The notes beneath the pieces are model-generated. The model saw only the letters and a list, made by a program, of their open reading frames with translations. It was not told where the DNA came from and searched no databases. Positions 35,940-47,655 of a DNA stretch of 64,000 bases are shown one piece after another; positions within the stretch are counted from its first letter, which is position 1; every line of letters starts with the position of its first letter. Both the position numbers and the translations under genes were made by a program. Source of the DNA: Chlorophyllum brunneum (taxonomy: Eukaryota > Basidiomycota > Agaricomycetes > Agaricales > Agaricaceae); the NCBI GenBank assembly GCA_963576785.1, contig OY756143.1, positions 1,054,001 through 1,118,000 on the forward strand, read 5' to 3'.

Positions 35940-38747
35940 ATGCCCTTACAAAGTACACTTGCCGGATTGCCTTCGGTCCAGGCTCTTGAACCTGTCCTCA
36001 AGTACTTGGCCACAATCTCACCGCGTATCAGGTTTTTCCTTGCCTCGGGGGCATTCCTCGCACTCGTCATTCGATATCTGAGTGTCAAGAGTGCTAAGCG
36101 CGCGACTGGTGGAGGATTTTACGTTGAGGACCTCGGCAAGGTATGATTTGTTGAAGTGGGTCCCAGTTATACACTCTCACAATCTCAATAGGTTGGGAGC
36201 ACCAGCGAGGTCAAGGACCTGTGGAATACATATGATGTAATAATCGTTGGCGGAGGTGAGGCTTGGTCTTGATCGATTACAGGGGGTATTCGCTTGAACT
36301 AGTTCCTAGGAACCTCTGGGTGTGCACTTGCGGCAAGATTGAGTGAGGATCCCGAAATCCGCGTCTTGCTACTTGAGGCAGGGGGGAGGTGAGTTCCTGT
36401 TCAAATCAATTGTATTTTGGAACACTGACGTCCCCAAGTGGTACCGCCCTTGTCCAAAGTCGCACACCATCCATGTTCGGCAGGCTGTTCGTTTCGGAAC
36501 ATGTGCACAAACTCCGGACGGAACCACAGGTCTATGCCAGAGAAAAGAAGAATTTCTGGCCGCGTGGTGAGTGAAGGCCCCGTTGCGCAAGAGCTCATGC
36601 TGACCTTGTACAAGCCAAGATGTTGGGTGGATGTGAGTGTTGTGTTCTTTGGTCGCATCAGATCTATGATGGCTTTCAGGTTCTTCTATCAATGCCCAGA
36701 TGTAATCTTTCTTGTTTGTCTAGGTTGAAATAACACTTACCATCGTCGCGCAGGGCTCAGTACGGCGCGCCCGGTGACTTCGATGAATGGGCAAGGGTAA
36801 TAGGGGATGATTCATGGTCTTGGAAGAGGGTGCACCGGTGAGCACTTGAGGAGACAACGTCGCCAAACTGGAAAATCACAAATTTCAAAGGTACATCAAG
36901 AAGTTTGAATGCTACATGCCTCATCCTGAATATCCGCTCGTCGATGCATCTTGCCATGGAAAAGAAGGTCCTATCCGCGTGGGATATAACAACTATGTTT
37001 CTAATCCCAGTCGAGCGTTCATCAAAAGCTGTACTAGCGTTGGGATTCCCTTCACTCCCGACTTCAATGGACCTAACGGCACAATGGGTGTTAGCAGGGT
37101 GGGCGTAGCTGCTTCCTTAACATGTTAATGATAACTTAGCTTGCCCACTCTTTAGATCAGTACGTCTTTTCGGACTCAAAAATCAACATTAACTGATCCA
37201 ATTTCTTAGTGACTTATATCGACGACAAATACCGACGGGTTTCTTCCGAGTCTGCCTATCTGACGTCTGATGTCCTCGCGAGAAAGAACCTCACTGTTGC
37301 AATCCACGCAACGGTGACTCGCATCGTCTTTGAGCAAGACAAGGGCGAAATTCGTGCGATTGGTGTAGAATTCGCTAGGCAGAAGGATGGACAGGGGTAC
37401 CGCGCCAAAGCCAAGCGGGACGTTGTCGTATGGTAAGCTTTGCTTACCGTTTTACCGGGTGCATTCTGATCTTGCGCTGTAGTGCCGGTGCTGTCCATTC
37501 TCCTCATGTCAGTGACCTCTGTCCATGCCGACTTTTTTCTCACTTACCAGTCTCTACAGATCTTGATGCTTTCCGGGGTTGGTCCTGTCAAACATCTTCG
37601 ATCCAATAATATACCCGTCTTTATCGACCTTCCAGGCGTTGGTCAGCATCTTGTCGACCACCCGGTTGTCGACCTATACTTCAAGGATAAATTCAATGCC
37701 TCTGTTAAGTGGATGAAGCCCCAGTCCCTTAGTGATGCAGGGAAGCTCATCAGCGCACTTGTGCAGTATTTCGTCCTTGGAAAAGGGGGCCCTTTGGCCA
37801 CGAATGTGAGTGTTAGCTTCGTCAAGGAGGTTACTTGTTGACTCCCGCAGTAGTTTGGCGAATCTGCCGCATTCATTCGTTCAGATGATCTCAAGTTGTT
37901 CCCGCCTTCGAAGTTCCCGGAACAGTTAAAAGATAGCACTTCGGCTAACGACAGTCCTGATCTTGAACTCTTCACCACTCCTTTTGCCTACAAGGTTGGT
38001 CTCACTTCTCCTATTCCAGCCCATGAATGATTAACTTGCCCTTCAGGAGCACGGTGCTATCTTCTTCGACATACATACTTTTGCCCTACACTGTTATCTC
38101 ATCAGGTATGCAGTCATCTCTACCCTGTGGACAGTAAGATACTTTGTTGGCTTATTACATACGTAGGCCCACGAGCACTGGCGCGGTTCTCCCTAAATCC
38201 AACGATCCTTGGCAGCAGCCCAGCGTCAACCCTAAGTACGCAGAAACAAATTGATGATGATATTCCCGACTGACATATACTAGCTATCTGCAAACATCTG
38301 AGGATCTTTGGAAACTTGTGCGTGGCGTACGCATCCTCCTCGCCATCGCCCATTCCGAACCTCTATCTGGATATCTCGATCACTCATGCACCCGTGAAGA
38401 CCTCGACCACCAACTTCACCTCAAATCCGACGCGGAAATAGTCGAGTTGGTGAAAGATCGAGTGGAGACTGTTTATCACCCCACCACAACTTGCAGAATG
38501 GCCCCCAGAGAGGAAGGCGGGGTAGTGGATAGTAAATTGCGGGTGTATGGAATCAAAGGGTTGAGAGTGTGCGATGCTTCTATTTTCCCTTTCATTATTT
38601 CTGGTCATACGGTGCGTATATCGAATTATCTGGCTTGGTGATCTGAATTTTAAGGGTTTTATTTGGTTTGCTTATCAGGCTGGTGGGTGCTATGTTAGTG
38701 CGGAGAAATTGGCGGATGATATGAAGGTTGAATACGGCTCTGTTTGA
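35940..38747 (+). CDS. GMC family FAD oxidoreductase (copy 2)
   Basis: Seventeen exons: 35940-36140, 36192-36255, 36310-36388, 36439-36566, 36615-36632, 36680-36701, 36754-36837, 36891-37098, 37156-37159, 37210-37432, 37483-37507, 37560-37805, 37854-37994, 38047-38105, 38167-38235, 38284-38611 and 38679-38747, giving 655 aa. An N-terminal anchor ([16 protein letters not shown]) precedes the FAD fold ([13 protein letters not shown]...LLLEAGG). Then come [47 protein letters not shown] and [12 protein letters not shown]. Histidines in YHPTTTCRM and IISGHT sit at the catalytic positions. Substrate unknown. It shares most exon borders with copy 1, including the 4-nt exon 9 (ATCA), but has three more introns. 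The two genes lie 18 kb apart on the same strand, so this is a dispersed duplicate pair. Confidence 0.9.
37156..37159 (+). other. 4-nt microexon in GMC copy 2
   Basis: Bases ATCA lie between ...CTTTAG and GTACGT. Joining AGG, ATCA and TGACTTATATC gives R-I-M-T-Y-I-D, the same peptide as copy 1. Skipping it places TGA in frame. Confidence 0.8.
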
Positions 38748-38835
38748 GGACTCGTAGTATCTTATTTTGCTCGCCTGTGTCTATATGATAAGGTTGAAAT
38801 GGATTTGAGATCAACGGATCCATACCACTTGGTGG

Positions 38836-38906
38836 GCATTGATGGTGTAGCGGTAACATTGGGTCTTCCCATGGCCTAGCTCCGGGTTCGACTCCCGGTC
38901 AATGCA
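38836..38906 (+). tRNA. tRNA-Gly(CCC)
   Basis: The sequence folds as a full cloverleaf. The acceptor stem is GCATTGA with TCAATGC. The D stem is GTGT/ACAT, the anticodon stem GGGTC/GGCCT around loop TTCCCAT, and the T stem CCGGG/CCCGG with loop TTCGACT. The anticodon at loop positions 3-5 is CCC (Gly). There is no intron. A-box-like TGGTGTAGCGG and B-box GGTTCGACTCC are present for RNA polymerase III, and CCA is not encoded. It sits between GMC copy 2 and NOM1. Confidence 0.92.
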
Positions 38907-39020
38907 TTCCTTGACTTTTGTTCCCGAGCATCAATAAATCTATAAATCTTTATATTTATCGGAGTCACATGAAGGGCTCACGGTGATGCGACGACAAAGA
39001 TCAGGCTCATAGCCGCAAGC

Positions 39021-42000
39021 ATGGGTCAATACAAGAAGCATTCGACTACGCGCCTGCCCCGCAGCATCTTGGACGAGGTCCAATCACAGGAGGGTCCGTC
39101 ATTTACTACCTTTTTAGCGCCGAAACCAATATTCCATCAGGTCATGACGCCCACAATCAAGGCTCTTTAAAAAAACGAGTGCGAAGTCTGAGCAGGAAAG
39201 AAGTCCGAAAACAAGGCCGCTCGGAACGAAAACAGAAAAAGGCCCATTTCTTTGCTACCAGAAGAAAACGGCAACCCGAAGACGAGGAACACCTGGAGCC
39301 GCCTGAGCGGAAAAAAGCTCGGACGGACAACAGAGCCACAGAGGAACAGTCACAGGGATGGGTTACAAGGAGCTCTGAAAGCTCTCATGGAGTCTCAGCG
39401 AAGAAAGGCAAGGATACTCCGAATGCAGAGGAGAAAATTCGAAAGCAGAAGTACAAGGAAACGGAGGGGAACAAAGGGAAGGTCGTTCGTGCCATAGCCC
39501 CACCACGAAGTCGCGTTGAGGAAGAGGAGGATGTTTACATTGCGTACCTTGAAAAAAGGCTCGGCTATTCTCAAGGTCAGGCGAAGCAGAAGAGCCCGCT
39601 TGAAGAAGATGGGCTGGGTGGTGAGCGCAGTTCATACTTGGCTACTAGGAAAAATCTCAAACTATCTGACAGATTTGTTGAGTTGGGCCGACTCTATGAA
39701 TTTCTCGACAACGGTATATTCCACTCAGCGTTACCGAGATTGGAATGCTTATCCATAACTTTAGGCTGGCACAATGGACGAGGAGAGAGAAGATGAAGAC
39801 AGTAGGAGTGAGTCTAGGTCTGGGGGAGATAGCCTAGAGGTCTCAGAAGATGAAGACCCTGAAAGGGAGGAAGAACAGGAGGGTGAAGAATGGGCGGGCA
39901 TTGCGGTTTCGGACGATACTGGGTCCGATGAGTCAGATGAGGAGCGGGCTGAAGGTGTGGTCGAAGAGGCCGAAAGAAAACACAGTTTGTGGCCCACAGA
40001 GCAGGTTGCTATAACCACAGGTAGTCTCTTACCCGTGACCTGAACACCACCTCTGATATACCCCTTCCAAGCTGCTCGCTATATACCGCCACATTTGAGG
40101 AAGGAGGATGACCAGGAGTCGGAGTCCATGATGAGACTCAAAAAGCAGCTAAAGGGTCTACTCAATAGGTCTGTGATCGTAACGGATACGCTCTTCGTCT
40201 ATGTTGACTTGTGTCTTAGGATGAGTGAACAAAACCTAGCTTCGATTATAGACAATGTTGAAGAACTATACCGTAACAATCGCAGGCACGGTGCGCACTT
40301 CTGCAATTAATCCGCCACCTTCCGTTGAAGCAGTGTGTAGATGTGACCTCATGCATAACCACCCTCATCATTGATGGCATATCCTCTCACTCAATATTAC
40401 TAGATTCATACGTCGTCCTTCATGCAGCCCTCATTTCGAGCCTACACAAACTGATTGGTGTTGAATTGGGTAAGGGGCGTTGGCAAATACTCTTGCGTCT
40501 CTACTTACCCGGATCATAGCGGCCTATTTTGTGCAAAGTGTCGTAGCAAACTATGAACGCCACCACAATGCCCTTCAGTCACCCAGCGCAGGCGTGCCCG
40601 CTGATAATCAGCCTCAACTCCAGGACCAGGAACCCGAAGGCAAAGAAAGCTCAAATCTGATGGTTTTGTTGTCTGAGCTATACAATTTCCAAGTTATTTC
40701 TTCTGTTCTTGTTTTCGACCTTATTCGCCAGTTGCTTGATGACGATCTGAGCGAATTCGATATCGAGCTCTTACTCAAGTTGATGCGCAGTGCGTACGTC
40801 GTCTGTTCCATATGGTTCCTACTCATATATACCTCAGATTCTGGCCCACAGTTGCGCCATGATGACCCCTCAGCGCTGAGGGATATCATTGATATCGTAC
40901 AGAGGAAGGTTGCAGAAAGGGACGAGGAGACTTTCAAGTGCGTGCACCCTGAATATCAAAGTTGTCTGACTGACTTTCACGCATATAGCTCTCGTACGCG
41001 CTTCATGATCGAGACCCTTGTTAATCTCAAGAACAACAAGCTCAAGCGAAATGTTACACAGAACCAAGGAGGAGAAGCCGTTGAACGAATGAAAAAATTC
41101 TTAGCCAACTTATCTAAGCGAAAACACGGTCAGAAATAGACAATATAAGGCCTATCCCGTGGCATTCTAACCTGTCCCTTGCAGTCCTGGCGCATGATGC
41201 CCTCCGCGTTTCACTTGAGGATCTCCATTCCGCCGAAAATAAAGGGAAGTGGTGGCTCGTTGGTGCTGCGTGGGGCGGAAATCCTCTTGTAGAGGCTCAA
41301 GCGGGCATGGTAAACGTACAAGTTAATGGGCAGATCACAGCCGCAAATGATTCTGCGGGTGATATCCTGAAACTAGCGCGGAAGCAAGGGATGAACACGG
41401 ATATTCGTAGGAGCATCTTTGTTATTTTGATGAGCAGCGATGTGCGTTTCAAGTTGAACGGTCGAAGGCTACAGTCTAATATTCACTTTTAGGATTACGT
41501 CGATGCTTGCGAACGACTCTCGCAGCTGAACCTGACTGAAGTCCAGCAACGGGAAATCGTGCGGGTGCTCCTCCATTGCTGTGGGAATGTACAGTTATTA
41601 TTTCCTTTTCCCGGCGAGTGATATACTTAGCCTTAAGAACAGGAGAAGACGTACAATCCGTATTATGCCCTGGTTTGTCAACAACTCTGCCGACAATCTC
41701 ATTCATACAAGATCACACTGCAATTTTGCCTCTGGGATTTTCTACGAGACATGGGTGAAGCCACCGTCGGTGGGGCCGAGGTGGTCAAGAATGCACGGGA
41801 TGACGCTGGGTTCGACCTGAAGAAGATATCGAGCTCGCGGATACGTAACGTGGCATGGGCGTATGGATGGTGGATTGCGAAGGATGTTGTGACCCTAAGC
41901 ATCCTCAAGGTATGCTGTGGGTATATTCGAGAGTTTAATAAGCTGATCAGCTCATAGGCTGTAGATTTCATGATTCTCAAATCCCAGAGTCGACAATTCC

Positions 42001-42278
42001 TGCAGGAGCTGTTGCAACACGTTTTCGTGAGCAGCCAAATTGCAATGCCGCTCATAGATATGTGCCAATTGCCGACAACACGGAATCGTGCTACCATTGA
42101 AGAGATCTTTGTTAAGGTTACGCGGATAGAAAACCTGGGGATGGGCTTGGTCTACTTCTTGACTAGTGGATTCGGGAACTCATATCAGGATGAGAAATTG
42201 GTTAAGCTTGTCAAATGGGCAAAAGCCGTGGCTTTGGATACGCTGCGGACCAGTGTTGATGTCATTCCGACGTTGTGA
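39021..42278 (+). CDS. SGD1: Nucleolar MIF4G/MA3 protein, NOM1/Sgd1 family
   Basis: Fourteen exons: 39021-39093, 39141-39620, 39673-39713, 39765-40020, 40072-40168, 40220-40290, 40341-40469, 40520-40789, 40838-40937, 40989-41128, 41185-41441, 41493-41588, 41643-41909 and 41958-42278, giving 865 aa. The N-terminus is basic (SRKEVRKQGRSERKQKKAHF), then DVYIAYLEKRLGY and an acidic stretch rich in Glu/Asp/Ser. The MIF4G domain opens with ARYIPPHLRKED and RLKKQLKGLLNRMSEQN. An MA3 domain near the C-terminus contains SIFVILMSSDDYVDACERL and EKTYNPYYALV. The family works in the nucleolus in 40S subunit (18S rRNA) maturation. Intron 40790-40837 is 48 nt and stop-free, so a single open frame runs through it. 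It converges on EFM4 with only 27 bp between stops. Confidence 0.92.
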
Positions 42279-42305
42279 TATAGTTGATAGCATATTCCTA
42301 CTTCA

Positions 42306-43211
42306 CTAAAGCGGCTTCTGGAATGCGACACTGGAGACGATGCTGCCGGAGTGTCCACCAAAGCTAAATGTCGGATGCTGTATACGAGAACTGGAAACGT
42401 CAGCATGACGCCGTTGATAGAATCCAAAACAACTTACTGGTATTGCAGGCCAGTCTTGCCACCAATGAAACTACTCTTTAGCTCTTCTTCCGTGAAGTTG
42501 CAAGCTATGCCGCAGGTCAGCATGAGCCATAATACGGTACGAGCAAGGAATTTACATGTAATGAGGAAGATTCCTCCTGGTTTGAGGAGCCGGATAAGGC
42601 GATGAGGATAACTTGCTGCAGGTGATCTACCATTTCCGTCTTTTTCACCAAGTGCAATAGCATCATAGGTGCCTTTGTCCAAAACGAGATCCCAGGAGCC
42701 TGGTGCATCACTGCCCCTCATGCCCGGCAGACGGCAGGGGTCGTCCTGTAGGAGATCGCACACGGTGAATGTGACTTCCTCTGCGTTACGAGTTGCCGAA
42801 ATGTTTGTTGATAACTTTACAGCATCGCCGCTGTAGTCAATTCCTGCGAGAAGCTTCTGAGAGTAGCCGGCTTCCGCAAGGGCAAAGAGAAGGGCTCCAT
42901 TTCCGCTGCCCACTTCCAGGACGGCTGGATTCAACGAGGGAGGCACATGTTTAAGTGACCAGTCAACCATCTTCTCAACTGATTCTTCCCCGAACCTAGT
43001 TTCCATGAGTTGGAGATTCACGGTCGATAAGGGACAAGATATCGAACCAGATCTCGCCCTCATCGCCAATTTCCTCAAAATTGACGAGCTCCTCAGCGTA
43101 GACTTTGTCCCAGCTATCAGTAACTTGAGGATGATGATAAAAAGTATTTCGAACCGCAGATACGCACTGCTCCTTGGTACCGAGCTTCGAGGGGTGCAGC
43201 TCAGTGGTCAT
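42306..43211 (-). CDS. EFM4: eEF1A lysine methyltransferase
   Basis: Five exons: 43211-43168, 43113-43048, 42995-42556, 42504-42438 and 42390-42306, giving 233 aa. Splicing gives SKLGTKEHWDKVYAEELVNF, the EFM4/METTL10 N-terminal signature, then EIGDEGEIWFGEESVEKMV. SAM-binding motif I is AVLEVGSGNG and the post-motif block is WDLVLDKGTYDAIAL. The C-terminus GLQYHSRIQHPTFSFGGHSG continues to AFQKPL, as in EFM4. The enzyme methylates a lysine of elongation factor eEF1A in the cytosol. Intron 1 (43114-43167) is 54 nt without stops; reading through it would insert 18 residues into the W-D-K-V-Y region. The gene fits the usual family size. Confidence 0.92.
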
Positions 43212-43477
43212 AACACTGTCGAGGCGAAGGAAGGAAAATGTTGCTTAGTCATAAGAATGATATCATTGGTTTTTTGTTGCGTTCCAAAGGATGGCGAGGC
43301 AAGCGTTGGGAGCGTGATGCATGAGGAGTGAAGGTGTATTAGGTCGTGCAATCTATTATGGGAATATGGGACATCGTTAAATAATGATCAAGCAGGCAGA
43401 ACACTGTTCATGCGATCGTAAGTCTTGGCATCAACTGTTTGGAGAATGCATTGTGAACTCACCATTCTGGACGAATG

Positions 43478-43862
43478 TCACCGACCACGCCCTTCAGTCT
43501 TCTCAAGGAGATCTTTGGCCTCGTTGATTTTACTGGCTAGATATGGTGAGCCTCCACGGTCAGGGTGGTTTGCCAGCATAATTTGGCGATGTGCATCTTT
43601 GAGTTTTGTACGTAGCGTAGGGCCATCTCTGTCAAGGAAAACAGTGCGTTGGCATGGCTGATTTACATGCTGCATAAGGTAAATGAACGCACTTGAGGCC
43701 CAGTATTGCAATAGCCTCCTTCCGATCCATCTTAGCTTTGAATCCTCCCTTCACCCATTGCTCAGCTACTCCCTGGCCGCCGATGATACCACGTCGGACT
43801 AGCGTCCGCCCTGCTAGTGCTGCAGCAATAGCACCGATGCCAACTATGACTGGAGTCGACAT
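43478..43862 (-). CDS. PAM18: PAM18/TIM14 import-motor J-protein
   Basis: Two exons: 43862-43693 and 43628-43478 (64-bp intron), giving 106 aa. One N-terminal membrane helix ([17 protein letters not shown]) is followed by the short matrix J domain ([20 protein letters not shown], then [20 protein letters not shown]). The HPD motif is at 78-80. The protein sits in the inner mitochondrial membrane at the TIM23 channel and stimulates mitochondrial Hsp70 for protein import, together with PAM16. Length and order of parts match the family. The ATG is 430 bp from the divergent helicase A. Confidence 0.93.
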
Positions 43863-44292
43863 GGGGGACGGGAGCTGAGAATACTGGTGAAGTCCATTCG
43901 CGGCGTGTCACGAATCTCTTGATCACGTGCCTGCCGCCCAAACTTCAATGGGGTCCTTGCTTGCCTCTCCATTAATAGTTCTACGAGCCGCCATCCGGAG
44001 GACTTGAGTGCCCGCATGGAACCCGTTTCTTCCTTGGTCAATGTTTAAATATTGTGCAACAGAAAAGGGAACCTTACCCGTCCCAAAGGATGAAGCAAGA
44101 ATAGTCCATACGATCCACGGGAGATGCGTGAAAATGCCTTAAGGTTCCTAAAAGTGCACCCTACTATCGCTATGTCTGCTTCACGGAAACGAGCTCTTGT
44201 CCATTTTGATTGCGGTCTCGGCATTAACTTCCCACCCATATTTAAAGGTCTGCCGTTAGTTGGCGCTCAACAGCTTCACTTCCACTGCGAGC
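43863..44292. promoter_or_regulatory. Divergent promoter, PAM18 / helicase A
   Basis: 430 bp between the two divergent ATGs. An E-box CACGTG lies at 43924-43929, 62 bp upstream of the PAM18 ATG; a second one sits in the COX11 promoter. Short frames on both strands here have no family resemblance. Confidence 0.45.
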
Positions 44293-46972
44293 ATGCCCGA
44301 TCCAAAATTTACTTTCACCGTCAACACACGGTCAATTTTTCCCGAAAGCACGGAAGGGATAGCAGCGAGATCTCTGCTGGAGGGCCAGCTGTCGCCGCGT
44401 GTTCTCAAAAGCTTCCTGGCCTCCGTTGTCGATGGCAAAATAGGTCTGGCACCAACTTACGATGAGCAACAAAAGCTCAGATCGATCGCATTTGCTTCTC
44501 CGACTCAAGTATTAATCGTCGTGTTTTCTGCGAAAGGCCATACCGCGAAGTGCGAATTACTCAAGTCCACCATTTTCATGGACTCCTCCCTTAGGAAGTA
44601 TGCTTTCCACATGGATAAACTGTGCACTTCTCTTTTCCTTGATTTCTCTCTGAGAATGAACAAAGGGATAGACATCTTATCTAACTCACCTGCTCGTCGG
44701 CACCTTCTCCTAACGAAGGTTTTGGTGCTTGGAGGTGAGCCGAAAGTTGACAAGGAGGGTGTCATTCAACTCTTCCGCGAGGATGAGTCATCCACAACCG
44801 GCCAATCTGTCGTTGCAACTCAGGCCTGGGCAGCCCTTCAAGCTGCTTCGGCTCACAACCTTGGCTCCATGCCATGTACCATTGACACGACCATCTATTC
44901 AACCGAGGTACCCACCTCCTTGTGTCTCGCGCATCTATACACTGAACCCGCTCACCCAGGAACTCAATTTCATTGCGAAAACCATTCGAGATGCGGAGCT
45001 GCTGAAGGGTCTAAAGCCCATCAGTGTCAAGAACGAAATCGAAGACCAGTACGAAGCGGGCCAGGACAAATTGACTGTCCAGTCTTCTCGTTACAAGACG
45101 AGAATCATGCGTCCGGGTTCCAACCAGGTACGCTCTGCCATAGACCATAGCACCTCGCAACTGAACCCATCTCAGGTCTTGCGAATCGAAATGACCCGTG
45201 ATGGTCAGACGTCCAACTTTGCTGGACGCCTGGCTAAGCTTCAAGGCCGAATGGCACAATTGGATATCTCCAATGCCGAACGTGCTGAAAAGCTGTCCAT
45301 TTGTACCGTTGGTCGTGAAGATCCGACAGCGGCAGAGGCACTTCGTACTAACATCCTTCTGAGAGTTGTCCAAGATGCCGAAACTTTCCTTACTCTGCCC
45401 TTCGTCGAAGACATCTGGTTTCCGAAAAAGATCGAGGAGCCTACCACCGATCCATCATCGAGCCTCGTTCCCATCAATTTCGACAGTCTACAGTTGAACA
45501 AGTCACAAAAATCCGCAGTCGAGGCCATCCTCTCGGACAAACCTTCGAAACGGGTGGTTCTTATACAAGGACCGCCCGGGACAGGCAAAACGACAGTCAT
45601 TGTCGCCGCAGTGGTTAGCACTATCGCCAGTCAGGGTAATAGCCAGAATGTCTGGCTGGTGGCTCAATCGAATGTTGCAGTCAAGAATATCGCAGAGAAA
45701 CTCGCAAAAGTGGGCTTCTTCTATTTCAAGCTTCTCGTATCTAAAGACTTTCACTTCGATTGGTGCCATGATTTATTATGAGTAATTTGTTCGTGGTAAA
45801 CTGATGTGGCTATACAGGCACGAACACCTCTACACTGCGATCGAGGAAAATGTTATTCGGTCAGATGATTTCGTCGACTCTCCTCTAGCCGCAGAAAGAC
45901 TTCTGAAGGGTTCCAGAGTTATTCTGTGTACTTTGAGCATGCTGTCGAATGACCGCATCGCTGTTTTCACCCGAGTTGTACCCCCAAAACTTTTCATATT
46001 CGACGAGGCAAGTCAGATAGAAGTGGGAGATTATGTCCCGATCCTGCACCGTTATCAGAAGACCATGTGTAAGCTGGTATTCATAGGGGATGACAAGCAA
46101 CGTACGTGCATCCACTGTCTGATCTGTACTACTTACTATATACGAACCCCCTTAGTCCCTCCATATGGTCAAAGTGACATTGACGACCTTCAGAGCGTTT
46201 TCGAGCTGCCCCATTTACGGCAACGTGCACTCTTCCTCGATACTCAATGTACGTTCCGTTGTCTGGTGTCATTCCGATAAATGAGCTTGTGTCGCCAGAT
46301 CGTATGCCTGTCCCCATCGGCAATTTCATCTCAAAACAAGTTTACTATAACCGTCTCAAAACCGAGCATCCCATCAAGACACGTTTATGCTGCCGCTTCG
46401 TCGACGTCAGCTCTGGCCGTGAAATATCCCGAGGGCATAGTTGGATTGTGAGCTTCTAGTACGCTCATGAAGCTGAAGGCTGACTCTCGTTGTGCAGAAT
46501 GAGGACCAAGCTCACATAGCTGTTGCCATTGCTCGAAAAATGCAAGCACTTCATCATTCCTATCGCATCATCACGCCGTATGATGCCCAACGCTCTCTCG
46601 TTGAGGCACGACTTAAAAGAGGAGGGCTGGATTGGGAAAACAAGGTTTTCAACGTCGATTCCTTCCAAGGCGAGTGTCTGGGCTGAATCATATGGACATA
46701 TAACTGAAAGTTGTACTACAGGTAATGAGGACGACTATATCATAATCTCACTTGTACGCACGAGCCGGGTTGGATTCCTGAGGGAGCTGCGTCGTGTCAA
46801 TGTCATGTTGACGCGATGTAGGAAGGGGATGATTATTTGCACAGATCGCGAGTTTGTCGAAGGTGTGGCGCCTCATTCTTTGGTGGCAGAGCTGGCGAAG
46901 GCACTTGGTAATGACGTTTGGGTGCCTTGGAAATCCGTTCTCCAGCCAGGTTATCGTCCATTTTCTGCATAG
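44293..46972 (+). CDS. UPF1-like SF1 helicase, tandem copy A
   Basis: Eight exons: 44293-44907, 44960-45127, 45176-45762, 45818-46101, 46156-46248, 46299-46447, 46498-46669 and 46722-46972, giving 772 aa. The helicase core has motif I GPPGTGKTT, motif II FDEASQIEVGDY, motif III GDDKQLPPYGQS, motif IV DTQYRMP, motif V VDSFQGNEDDY and motif VI RRVNVMLTR, the UPF1/Sen1-type SF1B order. The ~200-residue N-terminal domain (GKIGLAPTYDEQQKLRSIAF, KYAFHMDKLCTSLF, VVATQAWAALQAA) has the spacing of an RNase H-fold 3'-5' exonuclease, with acidic residues partly lost; this is inference. Likely an RNA or DNA unwinding enzyme of unknown pathway. The last intron starts GCGAGT (GC-AG) at 46670. Confidence 0.85.
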
Positions 46973-47655
46973 TTTTGAATGCCTCGATTACCCCACGCAT
47001 TATTGAAGATACCATTCCATGAATTTGATATTCAATATTTCGAGTGAATTCCGCATGAGTATCGAATCACATCTCTGCGGAACTCCTGAAGAGAGCGGGT
47101 GTCTTGAAGCACCTGTGCCACCGTAAACCATACATCCAACCACTGGGGTCCCTCAAGCTTCAGAGCTTCTCTCGGAATTTCTGATTTCATCCAACTTCGA
47201 GTAGGCGTTCCGTCCGAATCCTCGTTCCATTAATAGTGGACCACGTGTGGTTCGGACTCTGGGCTTCACCCTTAGCGCAGTCGGAACGTTGAAGCTTAGC
47301 CTTCCAAAGCACGCGTCTTGTATCCCGGCCCTGAGACTCCCATTCAGTCTTGGTGGAGCAAGCTCCTTGTTCCACTCGCCGCACTCCGGAAGAGCTGAGC
47401 GTGGCTTTTGGTAGCCTCAACTCGCATCTTGATCCCGATCCTATGTGGACAGGGAGCCTAGCCTGATGCACACCATACCGCTATGGGTGTCAACGAATGT
47501 CCACGTTACCTCAGGAAGTACGCGGTTTACGCTGTGACTGTCCACGGAGCAAACAGCCATGTTTCATTAGCATCCCTCCACCTGGGGACCTCTTGTCCGA
47601 CCTATTATAATGCCTCTCCTGTTATCCTCGGTCCAACAACCCCTGCACTGTGATT
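46973..47655. other. Spacer between helicases A and B
   Basis: 683 bp with a CACGTG palindrome at 47242-47247 and no supported gene. A 94-codon minus frame at 47187-47471 has no ATG-linked family signal. It should hold the 3' end of A and the promoter of B. Confidence 0.4.
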
